From the NCBI GenBank assembly GCA_964057225.1, contig OZ059895.1, forward strand, positions 18,815,688 to 18,879,687: 64,000 bases of DNA, in the 5' to 3' direction. Both the position numbers and the translations under genes were made by a program. Of the stretch, positions 11,798 to 21,914 are shown one piece after another; the first letter of the stretch is position 1; each line of letters starts with the position of its first letter. Source of the DNA: Auanema rhodensis (taxonomy: Eukaryota > Nematoda > Chromadorea > Rhabditida > Rhabditidae). Below the pieces are notes generated by a model that saw nothing but the letters and a program-made list of their open reading frames with translations, had not been told where the DNA came from and did not search any database.

Positions 11798-12600
11798 ATG
11801 TTTGTAAAGTAAGACGAAATTTTTAAATTTCATTTTTAGTACTTTGAGCGAATGTGCGGTCTATTTCTAGTATTAGGCTCAAGTTCATATTTTAAACATT
11901 CATTATTTCAGGCTATATAGCCAAGTGAAGGGAAAAATTTACAACGGATACTATATCAATCTTGTCCGATTTGATAAATATGAACAGTAAGTAGTTTACT
12001 TATTTTAAAAATTAATTTACACAGTCCTGTGTTGTATGCAACCTATTGACATTTTTATCCGTTTTCAAATACATTTCCCTATATTCTTTACTGGGAGAGT
12101 ACACAATTTTCTACCATCTTTTCTATTCTACTCTCCGCGTAAATGGTGGACGGAGACTGTATGTGAGTGAGAGACTGAATGGAGCGAGGAGACGCAGAGA
12201 AAGGCGTTGCCTGTTCATCAGGGTCATTGGGAGGGGGACGCTAGAATTTGAATCTTGCAGAGGAAATATTCAAATTTAAACCGGAAACTCATTCTTCACT
12301 GTTTTTCTTCAACTATTTGTTTACAAATTAGCTTTTAATCAGTTTTATATTAAGTATATCAGAAATTTTGAATTTTAAACTTGTTTTTAAGTGTTAATTA
12401 CAATAATTTTCTGTGTTTCTGCTCATATTAACGCTTCTGATACCATATATTCATCATCTTACGAGTATTTTATGATTCTTAGTTCTTTTTCGGTTGCTAA
12501 CTTTTTTATTTATCTCTTTTTTTCATGATTTCATTCTAAAAATAGCTCATTAGTACCAATGACTTTTGATCAAGGTACAAAAAAATTATGCTAATATTTT
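11798..12600 (+). other. Possible upstream exons or small gene before the beta-catenin-like gene
   Basis: A first exon at 11798-11808 (ATG TTT GTA AA, donor GTAAGA) joins an exon at 11912-11986. The latter has acceptor TTTCAG and donor GTAAGT. The join reads MFVKLYSQVKGKIYNGYYIN then LVRFDKYE, a clean protein-like sequence in the only open frame. A third small exon at about 12546-12573 (TCATTAGTACCAATGAC) is possible. Continuing to the acceptor at 12930 ends in a stop after a few codons. So this is either a separate short protein of about 45 residues or the 5' exons of an alternative transcript of the downstream gene. The family is not recognised. Confidence 0.35.
12100..12255. promoter_or_regulatory. 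GC-richer island with GAGACGCAG promoter-like motif
   Basis: A patch markedly richer in G and C than its surroundings contains GAGACGCAG at 12189-12197, the reverse complement of CTGCGTCTC. CTGCGTC-type motifs are reported as over-represented in Caenorhabditis promoters. It also has GTGAGTGAGAGA repeats. Its position, about 800 bases before the beta-catenin-like start, fits a promoter. An open frame runs through it but looks accidental. Confidence 0.4.
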
Positions 12601-12969
12601 TGTTAGTCTCATATTCAACTCATTCTAATCTTTAACTCTTACTTCAAAACTTTTTACTCTTTGCTATATTCTAATTACACGAATTGTTCCCCTGTTACTA
12701 TTTTGCCATTAGTATTTTTCTAACGAAAAATCATTGAGTGTGCTTGATGTTTGCTTATGGATTGTACCATTACAAGACCCTAGGTTTTCTTACGTATTCC
12801 TTATGCACTACTGCTCAAGTGTCATTAGGTGTATCACAAGGGTCATTAACGTTACATGCCCAACTCTGCGTTAATTTTCTTCATTGTATCAATCAAAAAT
12901 AAGTATTTCCGTTAAAATAATTTGTTTCAGTACTTATATTGTCAATCTACAACGAATGATATAAGACTG

Positions 12970-15900
12970 ATGATTATCGGACAACAGCCATCTTCAGCCA
13001 CTTTCCGTCCGGCTGTTGGACAATGCCAATGTGGAAACATAAATAACTGTATTTGTGGTTAGTTTTTCTATATGTAATCTATTTTCGAATTTTATTTTTG
13101 TAGGTGGTGCAATGGGAATGCCTCCGCATGCTGAGCTTCCAAATCAATGCATACCGTACAACCCATCCATGCCTATTCCTGCTGATGTATCTCAACCACA
13201 TCTGTATGATCCCGTAAGATTTAACATGAAAATTAAGTTTTGATTTTTGTTTTATAGATGCCCACAACCTCGCAGTATAACATGCCACCCTGCCCCACAC
13301 AGCAGGTACCCCCCCAGCCTCAGCAGGCACCACAACAGCAACAGTATCCCCAACAGCCCCCCAAGTAAGTAATTGCATAATTTGTTTTTGATACGCTAGG
13401 ATTTTTGAAAATCATTTTATAACTATATTTTAAGTTCTTGCTCGAATGGATATGCCAGACCTCCATCCCGCGTGCAAGCTAATTCGCATACAATGCAATG
13501 GATGAACAATCATTACATGAATAATGGTTATTCACCGGTAATATACATTTCAACATGCATTTCTTACTTCAAGTTTTTAGGCCCCTTCTGTAACCCCTTC
13601 AGTAATGTCAATGTCTCATATGAGTATACCGGATGATCACTTATCTCAAATGAGTATTCATTGTCCATCTGAAATGAGAACTCCCATTGATACTCCTCAG
13701 TTTACTGAACTGGTAGGAACAATTTGAAATTGAAAGTTCAGTATGGAATTTGTTTTCAGCGTCCATGTTCTCAAATCTCCACGGCTTCTTGCGTCGAGAA
13801 CATTGACCCCCGAATGCCAAGACAGCCATCTAACTCAATGTCTTATCAGCAATTAATTGACTGGTATCACAATGAGGTAATCTGCTATCAGTATATTTTT
13901 TTCTACCCCTGTTTTCCAGAACTTGAGAAGCGAGGTTGTCAATGAAACATTTAAAATAGCAAGAGGATTAACCAAAGGCATAGGACCTGCTCCAGATTTC
14001 CAATTACTTGTTAAAATAACCGAGGTTTTTAAGTATTGGAACTTACCACCCCAAGAAGAGGTAAGTAACTCGAAATATTACCACCTATAAAGTATGCTAT
14101 CTTAGTGTGCCAAGAAATTGGCTTCTGCTATGTTCTACCTCTGCAAGTATCTTCCATCGACAGAAGTTAAAAAAGCTCTATCTGCTACATCAGGGGATAT
14201 GATCCATATCTTGGTTGGATTAGGACAGTATGTCTTGCATTTTTTAAACACATGAATAGTTTGGTTGTTTAGATATAACAATGGTGCCCTTCTTGCTCTT
14301 ATTCATATGATTGAATGGAGAAATCGAGAAGGCGTTGAATTGAGAGCATTTTGTAGAAATCCAAAGGTTAACTTTTGATTTATAAATATTTTAAATAGTT
14401 TTTTTTCAGGTTTTTGATCTGTTCATGCAAAAATTGATCATGGTCGATCAGAAAAATCTCGGTTGCTATCAATATGTTCTTGAAGGTTTACGTCTATTAT
14501 GTCATAATAATAAGGAAGCGAAGGTATTATAATTTGTTAAATTCGTTTGTATGTTTTATTTTCAAGGATTATTTAATCGCATGGGGACAAAATAATCAAC
14601 AATACAATGGCCCTAAGGGAATTGTCCCAATTATTTTTTTAATATTCTTTCGATTTTTGGATCAAATGTGTCATGCTGTAGAACCTAAAGTACGTTGAAT
14701 GTTATTAGTTATGAGGTTGATATGCTGTGAATGTTTCAGTATAAAGAATTTATATGTACAAGTTATACAAAAGCTCTGGCTTTGCTTCACTCCATAATAA
14801 TGAAAGTGGAACCAAAGCAAGTTGACAGAGTCAACGTAGCTGTCGCCCAGCAAATTTTCCAATGCAATGGCCCTCAGGTGGAATTTCAGTTTTTTATCTT
14901 TATTATAATTTTTTTGAACTTTAGATTATCAGTCATTACGTTTGTGTTGGATCTGCCATGGCAATGAAGTATGCTATGGAGTTGCTTGCATCTTTAACAA
15001 ATTCCGAATTTGCATCTGCTATAGATCATTTACCACCGGAAGCAGTTCAAGCCATCATTCGTAACGTAAGTCTTATTCCAGTTTTTTTCAAATTTTAAAT
15101 AAATGTTATTTTCAGGTTTTACAAGGTCTGCAGATGCTAATCAATGATTCTCGTTTTTCTAATGATCCCAGTCTCTGGGAAAAGGCGTTTGCCTTTATCG
15201 CTAATTTTATTGCCAACAGAACGCAGAATAAACTTATGCTTATCGATCTGAATGGATTCGAAGCCATTGTGTACGGTATTATGCGATTTTCAAATTTCAA
15301 GTAAGTGTTCTGCTATGGAACGTGAAGATCAAAAACTACCTTTTCAGAGAAAGAAAAGATATGACAGCTCAGCAGTATATCACTTTGAATGAGTTAGCTG
15401 ATAACGCCGACCTCTGTTTGAGCGCTTTGATGTCAGTAAAGACTTTAAATATAAATCAAGTGAAACTCCGTGATACCGCTGTTAATAATGTATGTAGAAA
15501 TATAATTTACAAAGTTATTTTTTAATTTTTAGAATGCTCTTCAAGGGATTTTAAATCAATTGTGCCAAGCTGATATCTATGTTCAAAAAAGAGTGTTGCG
15601 ATTGTTGTACCAACTGGTTGATGCAATGCCCATCTTCCGTTCAGACGGCTACTTGCAACAGGTATAATTATCTTTATAACATCCTCTTCAATTCTCTCCT
15701 CAGGTTTTCGACGATTTTCGAAAAGAAAACCTAATTGGATGCTTATATAGAATTATAGCTTCCGCTCCTGAACAGCTTACTATTTTGGATAATGTATGTT
15801 AAAATTATCAATTATTTTTTAAGATTTATGATTATAGAAACAAAACGCCACAAATAAGGATGTTGAAAGACGCCGACTTGTTCCCGACGTTCTCTGTCGA

Positions 15901-16342
15901 ACATTTAACTTATTATGTCTAGTATTGAAGTATTGTAATTTGGGACCTCGTGAAGATATTCTCCTGCTAGTCAAAAACAACCCCATGCCAGTAATGGAGC
16001 TATTGAAGTATTTCTATCAGGAAGTAGAATTATGCAGTTCAATTTTGAGATTTTGTTATGAGGTAAAATATACAACTTTTCTTATAAGTTATTATATTTC
16101 TAGGTTGGACAAGATGAAATTATCGCATCAAGGTGGTTGACAGATAGGCAGTTTTTGGAATCTCTAGTTAATAGCTGTGATCCTAAAATAGGTAAGAAGT
16201 TAAATTTTTTTATTTCTCTTATGAGAATGTCTTATTTCCAGCTGTTCCTTCACAACATCTTATGACTCGTCTCTGTACTGCCGGTGATTTCGAGCCCTTG
16301 GCTGGTATGTTCACTGGAATGAACGGTAGCTATTTAGAGTAA
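12970..16342 (+). CDS. Beta-catenin-like armadillo-repeat protein
   Basis: About 18 exons encode roughly 750-800 residues. The N-terminal 200 residues are Pro/Gln/Ser/Met rich (QQVPPQPQQAPQQQQYPQQP, SMSHMSIPDDHLSQMSIHCP) and contain a CQCGNINNCICGG cluster. From SMSYQQLIDWYHNE onward it is all helical armadillo repeats. Examples are NGALLALIHMIEWRNREGVE, FDLFMQKLIMVDQKNL, YVLEGLRLLCHNNKEAKDYL and FICTSYTKALALLHSI. The last two line up with the central beta-catenin repeats (LQILAYGNQESK and WTTSRVLKVLS). Beta-catenins bind cadherin at junctions and TCF in the nucleus. Nematodes have four specialised paralogs; from memory hmp-2 and sys-1 are both on C. elegans chromosome I, but this one is not resolved here. 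The start follows an acceptor at 12930. The frame is also open back to that acceptor. Confidence 0.72.
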
Positions 16343-16957
16343 ATGTTTTGTAAATAACCTCTAGAAGTATCTTGTTCATATTTTCATTTGTACTTTCATT
16401 TTAGAAGTTACTTTTGCTTATTTTAGTTTTAGAAGTTACTAAGCTATTGTAGATTCTCAATCTGTTATTGCACGTCACAATCTTTTGGATGTTATTTAAA
16501 TTAGCCACTTTTAGTCAAAATATTCTTGGTTTAACTATGAGTTTGTATTTTTTGTCCCTATACTTACTTTACTGACATAATTTTGTATTATGCATTATTT
16601 GCCTTGTTCGGGTCAGTCTTTCGCATCTTATGCTTTTCAATACACGTATCTAATTTTCTCCGTTTTACAGTTTTGATACGCGGTATATTGCTTGAAATTC
16701 GTACAGTCATTCTATAGTTTACAGTTGTACATTACAAATGAATGTTATGGCGTTTAGTTTGTTTATATTTTTTTCGAGAAATCAAGTATTTTTTAATTTT
16801 CATAATAATTACCTCTTTTGGAATAACTGAAGTGGTAAATAATTGAAGATGGGGAGTGAAGTGGAAGATTACTCATATATCGTTCGGTTGGAAAAATATG
16901 ATATCCAGGCTATAACTTCTAAATTGACAGTCTCCAGTTCATTGGGTGTTCATACAG
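16343..16957. other. Intergenic before first collagen
   Basis: The 3' flank of the armadillo gene contains a short direct repeat around TTTTAGAAGTTACT (near 16402 and 16428). An ATG at 16849 opens a frame (GSEVEDYSYIVRLEKYDIQ) that is not in phase with the collagen. It could be an extra first exon spliced at a weak donor, but I could not find a convincing one. Confidence 0.4.
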
Positions 16958-18934
16958 ATGAGAAACAACGTTTTGTTTTTTGTTTTACTGTCAGTATCAG
17001 TTACTCTTATATTTTTAATTTTCATTATTGGAGCTATCGCAATTGATATTGCTAGATTTCAAGTAGAATTTCATGAAAATGTTTTTGAAGTAGAGGTAAA
17101 GTATTCTTCTCTTTTCTTGAAGTTATTGAGAGAAACGTTTAAGCAAATTGTTAATGATGTTTGGAACATGTTAACAAACCGTGATGATCGACGGTTTAGA
17201 AGAGCTGTACGGTCTAGAAAGAAAATGTAAGTTGAATCAAACATTTAACAAGTTTCAAGAGAATTCAGACGTCATGCTAATAGCTATCCAATAGCTCCCC
17301 AATCATTACCATCACTGCCTTCTCCTATATTTACTAATATTATAACTCCGCCACCCAATCCATTTCCTTTGAACCCTAATTCTTACGTGTTTCCACCACC
17401 ACCAGTTCGTCCAAGACCGTCTAAACCCGTCATCAAAAAATGTGGGCAGCCTGGACCGCCAGGACCACCAGGAATTCCTGGTATTCCCGGCCCTGATGGG
17501 TATCCTGGATGTAAGATCACTATTTTGTCGATTGATGTTGCTTCATGCTCGCAATGGTTTTAGTGGATGGTATTCCGGGCTATAGCGGTATGCATGGATT
17601 TGGCCCCTCAGGAGGATTTGGTGACAATTATGTTACTATGGCATCATGTACAGTTTGTCCCATGGGCCCTCCAGGTTTGCTATCATTATCTTCGTTAGAA
17701 ATTAATTCTTTGATATCAAATTCAGGGCCACCAGGCCGCCCGGGGAGACCTGGCTTCATAGGAGAACCGGGTGAATCAGGATCATATGTTTACGGTAATC
17801 AAGCAATAGGTATCATAACATAATAGCGTGACCAATTAATTAATCATAACTGACAGGCCTTCCTGGACCACCTGGACCTCCTGGAGATGAGGGGCCGCCA
17901 GGAAGACCGGGATATCCTGGATCGCCAGGGAATCCAGGCCTTGAGGGTACCAGAATCATCCGATCTCCTGGTTCACGTGGACCATTAGGGCCGCCAGGTA
18001 TATTTCACATTCATTTCAAAAAAGTAATAAGTTTAATCTTTGCTTGAAGGTTCTCCAGGGATACCAGGGTTACCAGGTTTCACAATTCCCGGTCCAGCTG
18101 GTCCTCCCGGTTCAGCAGGAGAGCCAGGTCAGCATGGGCTGCAAGGTCAGGACGGTGCTGTGGGTCAGGTATGCCAGATGCCGATATCCTGCTGTTTTTA
18201 TTTTCTCTAACCCTCTATGGAGCTTGTGCTCTTATAATAGAGTCATTTACTTATACGAATCATGTTATATTTAGCCTGGGCCAGCAGGTTATCCTGGACT
18301 AGATGGTGAATATTGCCGATGCCCGTTAAAGACCCAAGTTCTTCAAAGTATTGACACTTATGCCTTGCCAGTGGGAGCAGAGCCAACAACCAAAGCAAGG
18401 TTTGTGGGATAGCATCAACTAGGTCTCATCCTCTCACCCACTTGGCTCAATAATGACATATAATGTTCCCATACATATATGCTAGATATCAAACTATGAT
18501 TGGAGTTGCTTGAAGGATATGAGATATATGCCATAAGCTCTCAGATGTTTCTTATCGTGATCACATTATTCTGGGTTTTGAGCAAAGTTCTACGTTTTAA
18601 AAACAGAGTATGAGACTCACGGGAGAGAGGGACGACTCCAAGCTTGAATTAATTATTCCTTTTTTACTAAAAAAACTTTTACATTCAGCTATTCCGTCGG
18701 AATCTCTAAGCCTAAGTCTAACTACTATGTAGTACGCGGAGTGAAGAAAGCAGTACCATCTAAGGATACTAAATTTATAAAAACGTACCCGAAGCTCATC
18801 AGAAACAAAACTCCAAAAGTCAGGGTATGATTCAGTGATCGCTGAACGTATATATGCAAATATGCTTTTTATAGAGTGGAGTAGTTCATTCACAGAAGAA
18901 GAAAAAATCAATTTATTCGAAAAATCGGACATAG
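16958..18934 (+). CDS. Membrane-anchored cuticle-type collagen with long C-terminal extension
   Basis: The start follows the acceptor TTCATACAG. An N-terminal membrane helix ([18 protein letters not shown]) is followed by a non-collagen stretch ending in basic [12 protein letters not shown]. That looks like the subtilisin-type cleavage site conserved in nematode cuticle collagens. A Pro-rich linker ([18 protein letters not shown]) leads into several Gly-X-Y blocks broken by short gaps, one carrying [13 protein letters not shown]. Cysteine pairs (CTVC, CRCP) flank the triple helices and would form disulfides. A final intron of about 290 bases (18401-18688) joins an exon encoding [20 protein letters not shown] and a last exon ending SIYSKNRT. 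The C-terminal tail of more than 80 basic residues is unusual for a cuticle collagen. If that intron is not spliced, the protein ends six codons later at TAG. Confidence 0.78.
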
Positions 18935-19288
18935 TAAAAGGGAAATGTTGAAGACATCAAGTCAAAATTGTTATGAAGTTTCATGGAAATGTATATATTT
19001 ATTTATTTATAATCATTCTTTCACTTGTCTTATTATTCTTTTAGAATAGTATAATAAAATCTTCAATTAACAGAAAATTTCCATATAGATGGTCATTCAG
19101 AACACTAAAAGTTGTTGTGATGATGTTCCAAAACAAAGGAATTTAATGAAAAAAGGAACAAAGTCATATGAACTATGAGATAAGAGATAGCATTAGAAGT
19201 GAAGAGTGTGTGAAAGACTATAACAGAATACAAGTCATATATAAGGGTAAAATATTTTGTGGAAGAAATCAACAACTTCTTTCATTAT
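18935..19288. other. Spacer between two collagen genes
   Basis: About 350 bases, AT-rich, no coding signal seen. It serves as the 3' flank of one collagen and the 5' flank of the next. Confidence 0.5.
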
Positions 19289-20489
19289 ATGAAGATGACC
19301 CTAATTAACAGGTAATATTAGATTTCCATCCGTTTTTTGATAACTTACTCTTGCCTTTTTCAGTTTTCGGAGCGAATTTCTTATAAAAAGTACATTAAGT
19401 TTTACAAGTTTTGTTACTTTGTTGCTTGTTGGAGCTATATTCTGGATGGTTTCGGATATTAATCAATTCCAATCAGATGTTTTAACGGAGCTGAATGAAT
19501 TTCAGGTGCAATGAGTAATAACAATTGAAATTATCAATTGATATAGGTATTGTCAAAAGAAGTTGTTGAAATGATGACCACAATTGATGATTACGGGGAT
19601 ATTACAAAAAGAGATCGTAGACAATTTGCTCAAGATTTTACACCAGTACATGATGGTATTGTTGAGAGATCAGCTGATGGTGGTGGTGGAGGATGCGGAT
19701 GCTCAAGTTCGAAAACTTACTATAACACAAACGTAATTTTTAATTTAAGAATGTGCTCATAGGAGTTCAAATTGCCCAGCTGGTCCTCCAGGACCTCCCG
19801 GAGAACGTGGATATGATGGAGAACCTGGACTTGATGGAGAGCCAGGAAGAAATGGCCTCTCTGGTATATCTATATTCGAAGATTCCCCAACTGGATGCAT
19901 ACCATGCCCAGCAGGGCCACCGGGGCCTAAAGGATCAGATGGACCACCAGGACCAAAGGGACCTGATGGAAACCCAGGAGCTCAAGGTACAATATTTAAG
20001 CAATATCGTAAAACGCAGTCATATTTCAGGAAGCGGTACTGGCGAAGGTGCTCCAGGACCTGCAGGACCACCAGGATCTCCTGGACCAAATGGCAACCCA
20101 GGGGTCCCAGGAGCCGATGGAACACCAGGACAACCTGGAACGAGACAAATAAATAGTCCAGGACCCGCAGGACGTATACTTTAGATACCGCCAATTCAAT
20201 ATGAAAATGTTATTTTTAGCCGCTGGGCCACCTGGACCAGTCGGGGCAAATGGAGAAAATGGACCAAGTTCTTCCCCCGGGCAACCAGGTCCTCCTGGAG
20301 TTGCTGGACCAGCAGGAAACCCTGGTCCTGAAGGAACTGAAGGACCAGTCGGAGATGTAATGTTTTGAAACTACTATAATTTGCTATTGAACTCGTATGT
20401 TTCAGCCTGGCTCTGAAGGAATACCTGGAGGCGATGCCGCCTACTGCCCTTGTCCAAATCGCGGCTTTGGCAAACGTCTTCGCTATTAA
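19289..20489 (+). CDS. Membrane-anchored cuticle-type collagen
   Basis: The protein has about 290 residues in seven or so exons. MKMTLINS and a membrane helix ([17 protein letters not shown]) are followed by a non-collagen segment ([20 protein letters not shown]) with a basic site (ITKRDRRQF). A Gly-rich, Cys-containing linker ([14 protein letters not shown]) follows. The Gly-X-Y domains start [13 protein letters not shown], with a short interruption at [20 protein letters not shown]. The protein ends in a Cys pair ([16 protein letters not shown]). This is the classic layout of nematode cuticle collagens: N-terminal anchor, cleavage site, Cys-flanked triple helices. It lies in tandem with the preceding collagen but differs in linker and C-terminus, so the pair is not a recent duplicate. 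Confidence 0.88.
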
Positions 20490-20743
20490 GAGCAAGATGA
20501 TATTGTTTTTAGATTTAAAGTTAAATTGTTCTTTGAAAAAACGTCAAACTTGTTTTAAAAACTTGCCAACAAAGAAATAAGAAATTTTCACAAAATAAAT
20601 TGCAAACGAGAAGAAGCTTCAATCAGTACTTTGTCTGTCCAAGAGTACAACAAACTTCAACCTTTCACAATGTTTTATGATGTTTAAAGTGTCGGGAAAA
20701 GTTACATTTTATAATAAAACGGGAATGTCAATTTTTTTTAATA
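20490..20743. other. Intergenic before Maverick-derived element
   Basis: The 3' flank of the collagen gene; AT-rich; nothing further seen. Confidence 0.4.
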
Positions 20744-20749
20744 TGCGTC
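20744..20749 (+). repeat. Target-site duplication TGCGTC, left copy
   Basis: Six bases directly before the left terminus AGTAGTATAG. The same six bases follow the right terminus at 21733-21738. Confidence 0.85.
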
Positions 20750-21732
20750 AGTAGTATAGAAAATGTTGACGCTGGCACAGCATTTTGCCCACTTCCCAAA
20801 CTTCACTTTTTTTGTATTTTTCAACGGTTTTTATGATTCAAAACATGACTTAACTCATTCAAAAACAGTCGTTTTTGAAAAAAGACCAAAAATGAGAAAA
20901 ATAACTCTTCAAATTAAAGGTTAAATTCAAAGGTAAATCCGAAGGAGATATCTAGACAATTTGAAAGTTATAATATTCACAATGGTAATAGAGAGTTGAC
21001 ATGGAAAGTCTGATTGCCGTTGTTCATCTATTCCATGGATGAAAACTCTTTGATTTTGATAATTCTTACGAACTCGTTTGTAATGCGTGTAAGCATCCTG
21101 GTGATGTATAAATTCTTTGACTACTTTTGGAGACTTTTTAGTCTTCCTTGCTAACTCATTTGTTCCACAAAATCCACTGAATGGTGAGTAATAAGTTCTT
21201 TCTACTATCTCTGAAGATTTATCCGAAGGAGTTCGAATTCTAAGAGAACCAAAGAAAGCAAGCTGCCTAGAAGTGCCAGATTTATCTTTTTCTTCTTTTA
21301 ATTTTTCAAACCCTGATTCACTTTGTATCATTCGTTCATTACAAATAAACTTACACTTCATGGCTCTATTGCTCTTGGAAATTATGTGTGATATGTCAAT
21401 AGTATGCGTTTTCTCTCTATATTTGAAGCAAAAAATTAAAAAAATCTCATTCGGATCTAGATACATTATGTCAAAATTGGTCAAAAGCTTCAGGTTTTTT
21501 CGAAGAGTAAAAGTATTCATTTAATATTTTTGAATATTTTGAGAAAGGGAAATTTGATGTAAAATTAATTTAAAAAAAAACTGAAAAAAGTACCCAGCTA
21601 AAAAGAACATATTTTAAAAAAATGATTTTTTTACCTTGAAGCGAGTTATTCCAATAAAATAGCAAATTTATGCAAGAAAAATGGGCAAAAGTTGGAAAAT
21701 GCTGCGGCAGCGTCAACATTTTCTATACTACT
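20750..21732. mobile_element. Short Maverick/Polinton-derived element with TIRs and 6-base target duplication
   Basis: The 983-base unit is bounded by inverted repeats that start AGTAGTATAG on both sides. They match for about 25 bases and then stay similar to about base 37 (ending CAGCATTTT). The flanks are identical: TGCGTC at 20744-20749 and again at 21733-21738, a 6-base target-site duplication. AG...CT termini with 6-base duplications are typical of Mavericks/Polintons. Inside, on the minus strand, is a fragment of a retroviral-type integrase. Full Mavericks are 10-20 kb, so this is an internally deleted derivative. It lies between the collagen pair and the ANKFY1 gene. Confidence 0.85.
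20927..21520 (-). pseudogene. Maverick integrase fragment
   Basis: An open frame of 197 codons fills most of the element. Residues about 109-172 resemble the N-terminal part of Maverick/retroviral-type integrases: TYYSPFSGFCGTNELARKTK, SPKVVKEFIHHQDAYTHYKR and GIDEQRQSDF. The last stands where family members have the start of the DDE core (usually DxQWQADL). The sequence leaves the family just after this first acidic residue, so the catalytic core is absent. Residues 1-100 have no match I recognise. It cannot encode an active integrase. Whether it is translated is unknown. Confidence 0.7.
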
Positions 21733-21738
21733 TGCGTC
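21733..21738 (+). repeat. Target-site duplication TGCGTC, right copy
   Basis: Directly follows the right terminus CTATACTACT and matches the left copy exactly. Confidence 0.85.
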
Positions 21739-21914
21739 TTTATTTTGTAGTAAAAAACTTATTAAAACACGAAAACCGGCACTCAAATCACAATTATATC
21801 GATATTAACTTGAACATAATAAGTTATGCTTCTAAAAAATATAAATATGAATGTAATGTACAATAAACGAAATAAAAACATAAACTGTTTTTTGGCACTT
21901 ATTTAGTGGAAATT

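Noticed and set aside
12046-12279. 77-codon frame through the GC-richer island
   Set aside because: Arg-rich composition is explained by the GA/GC promoter-like patch; no start context, no homology I recognise.
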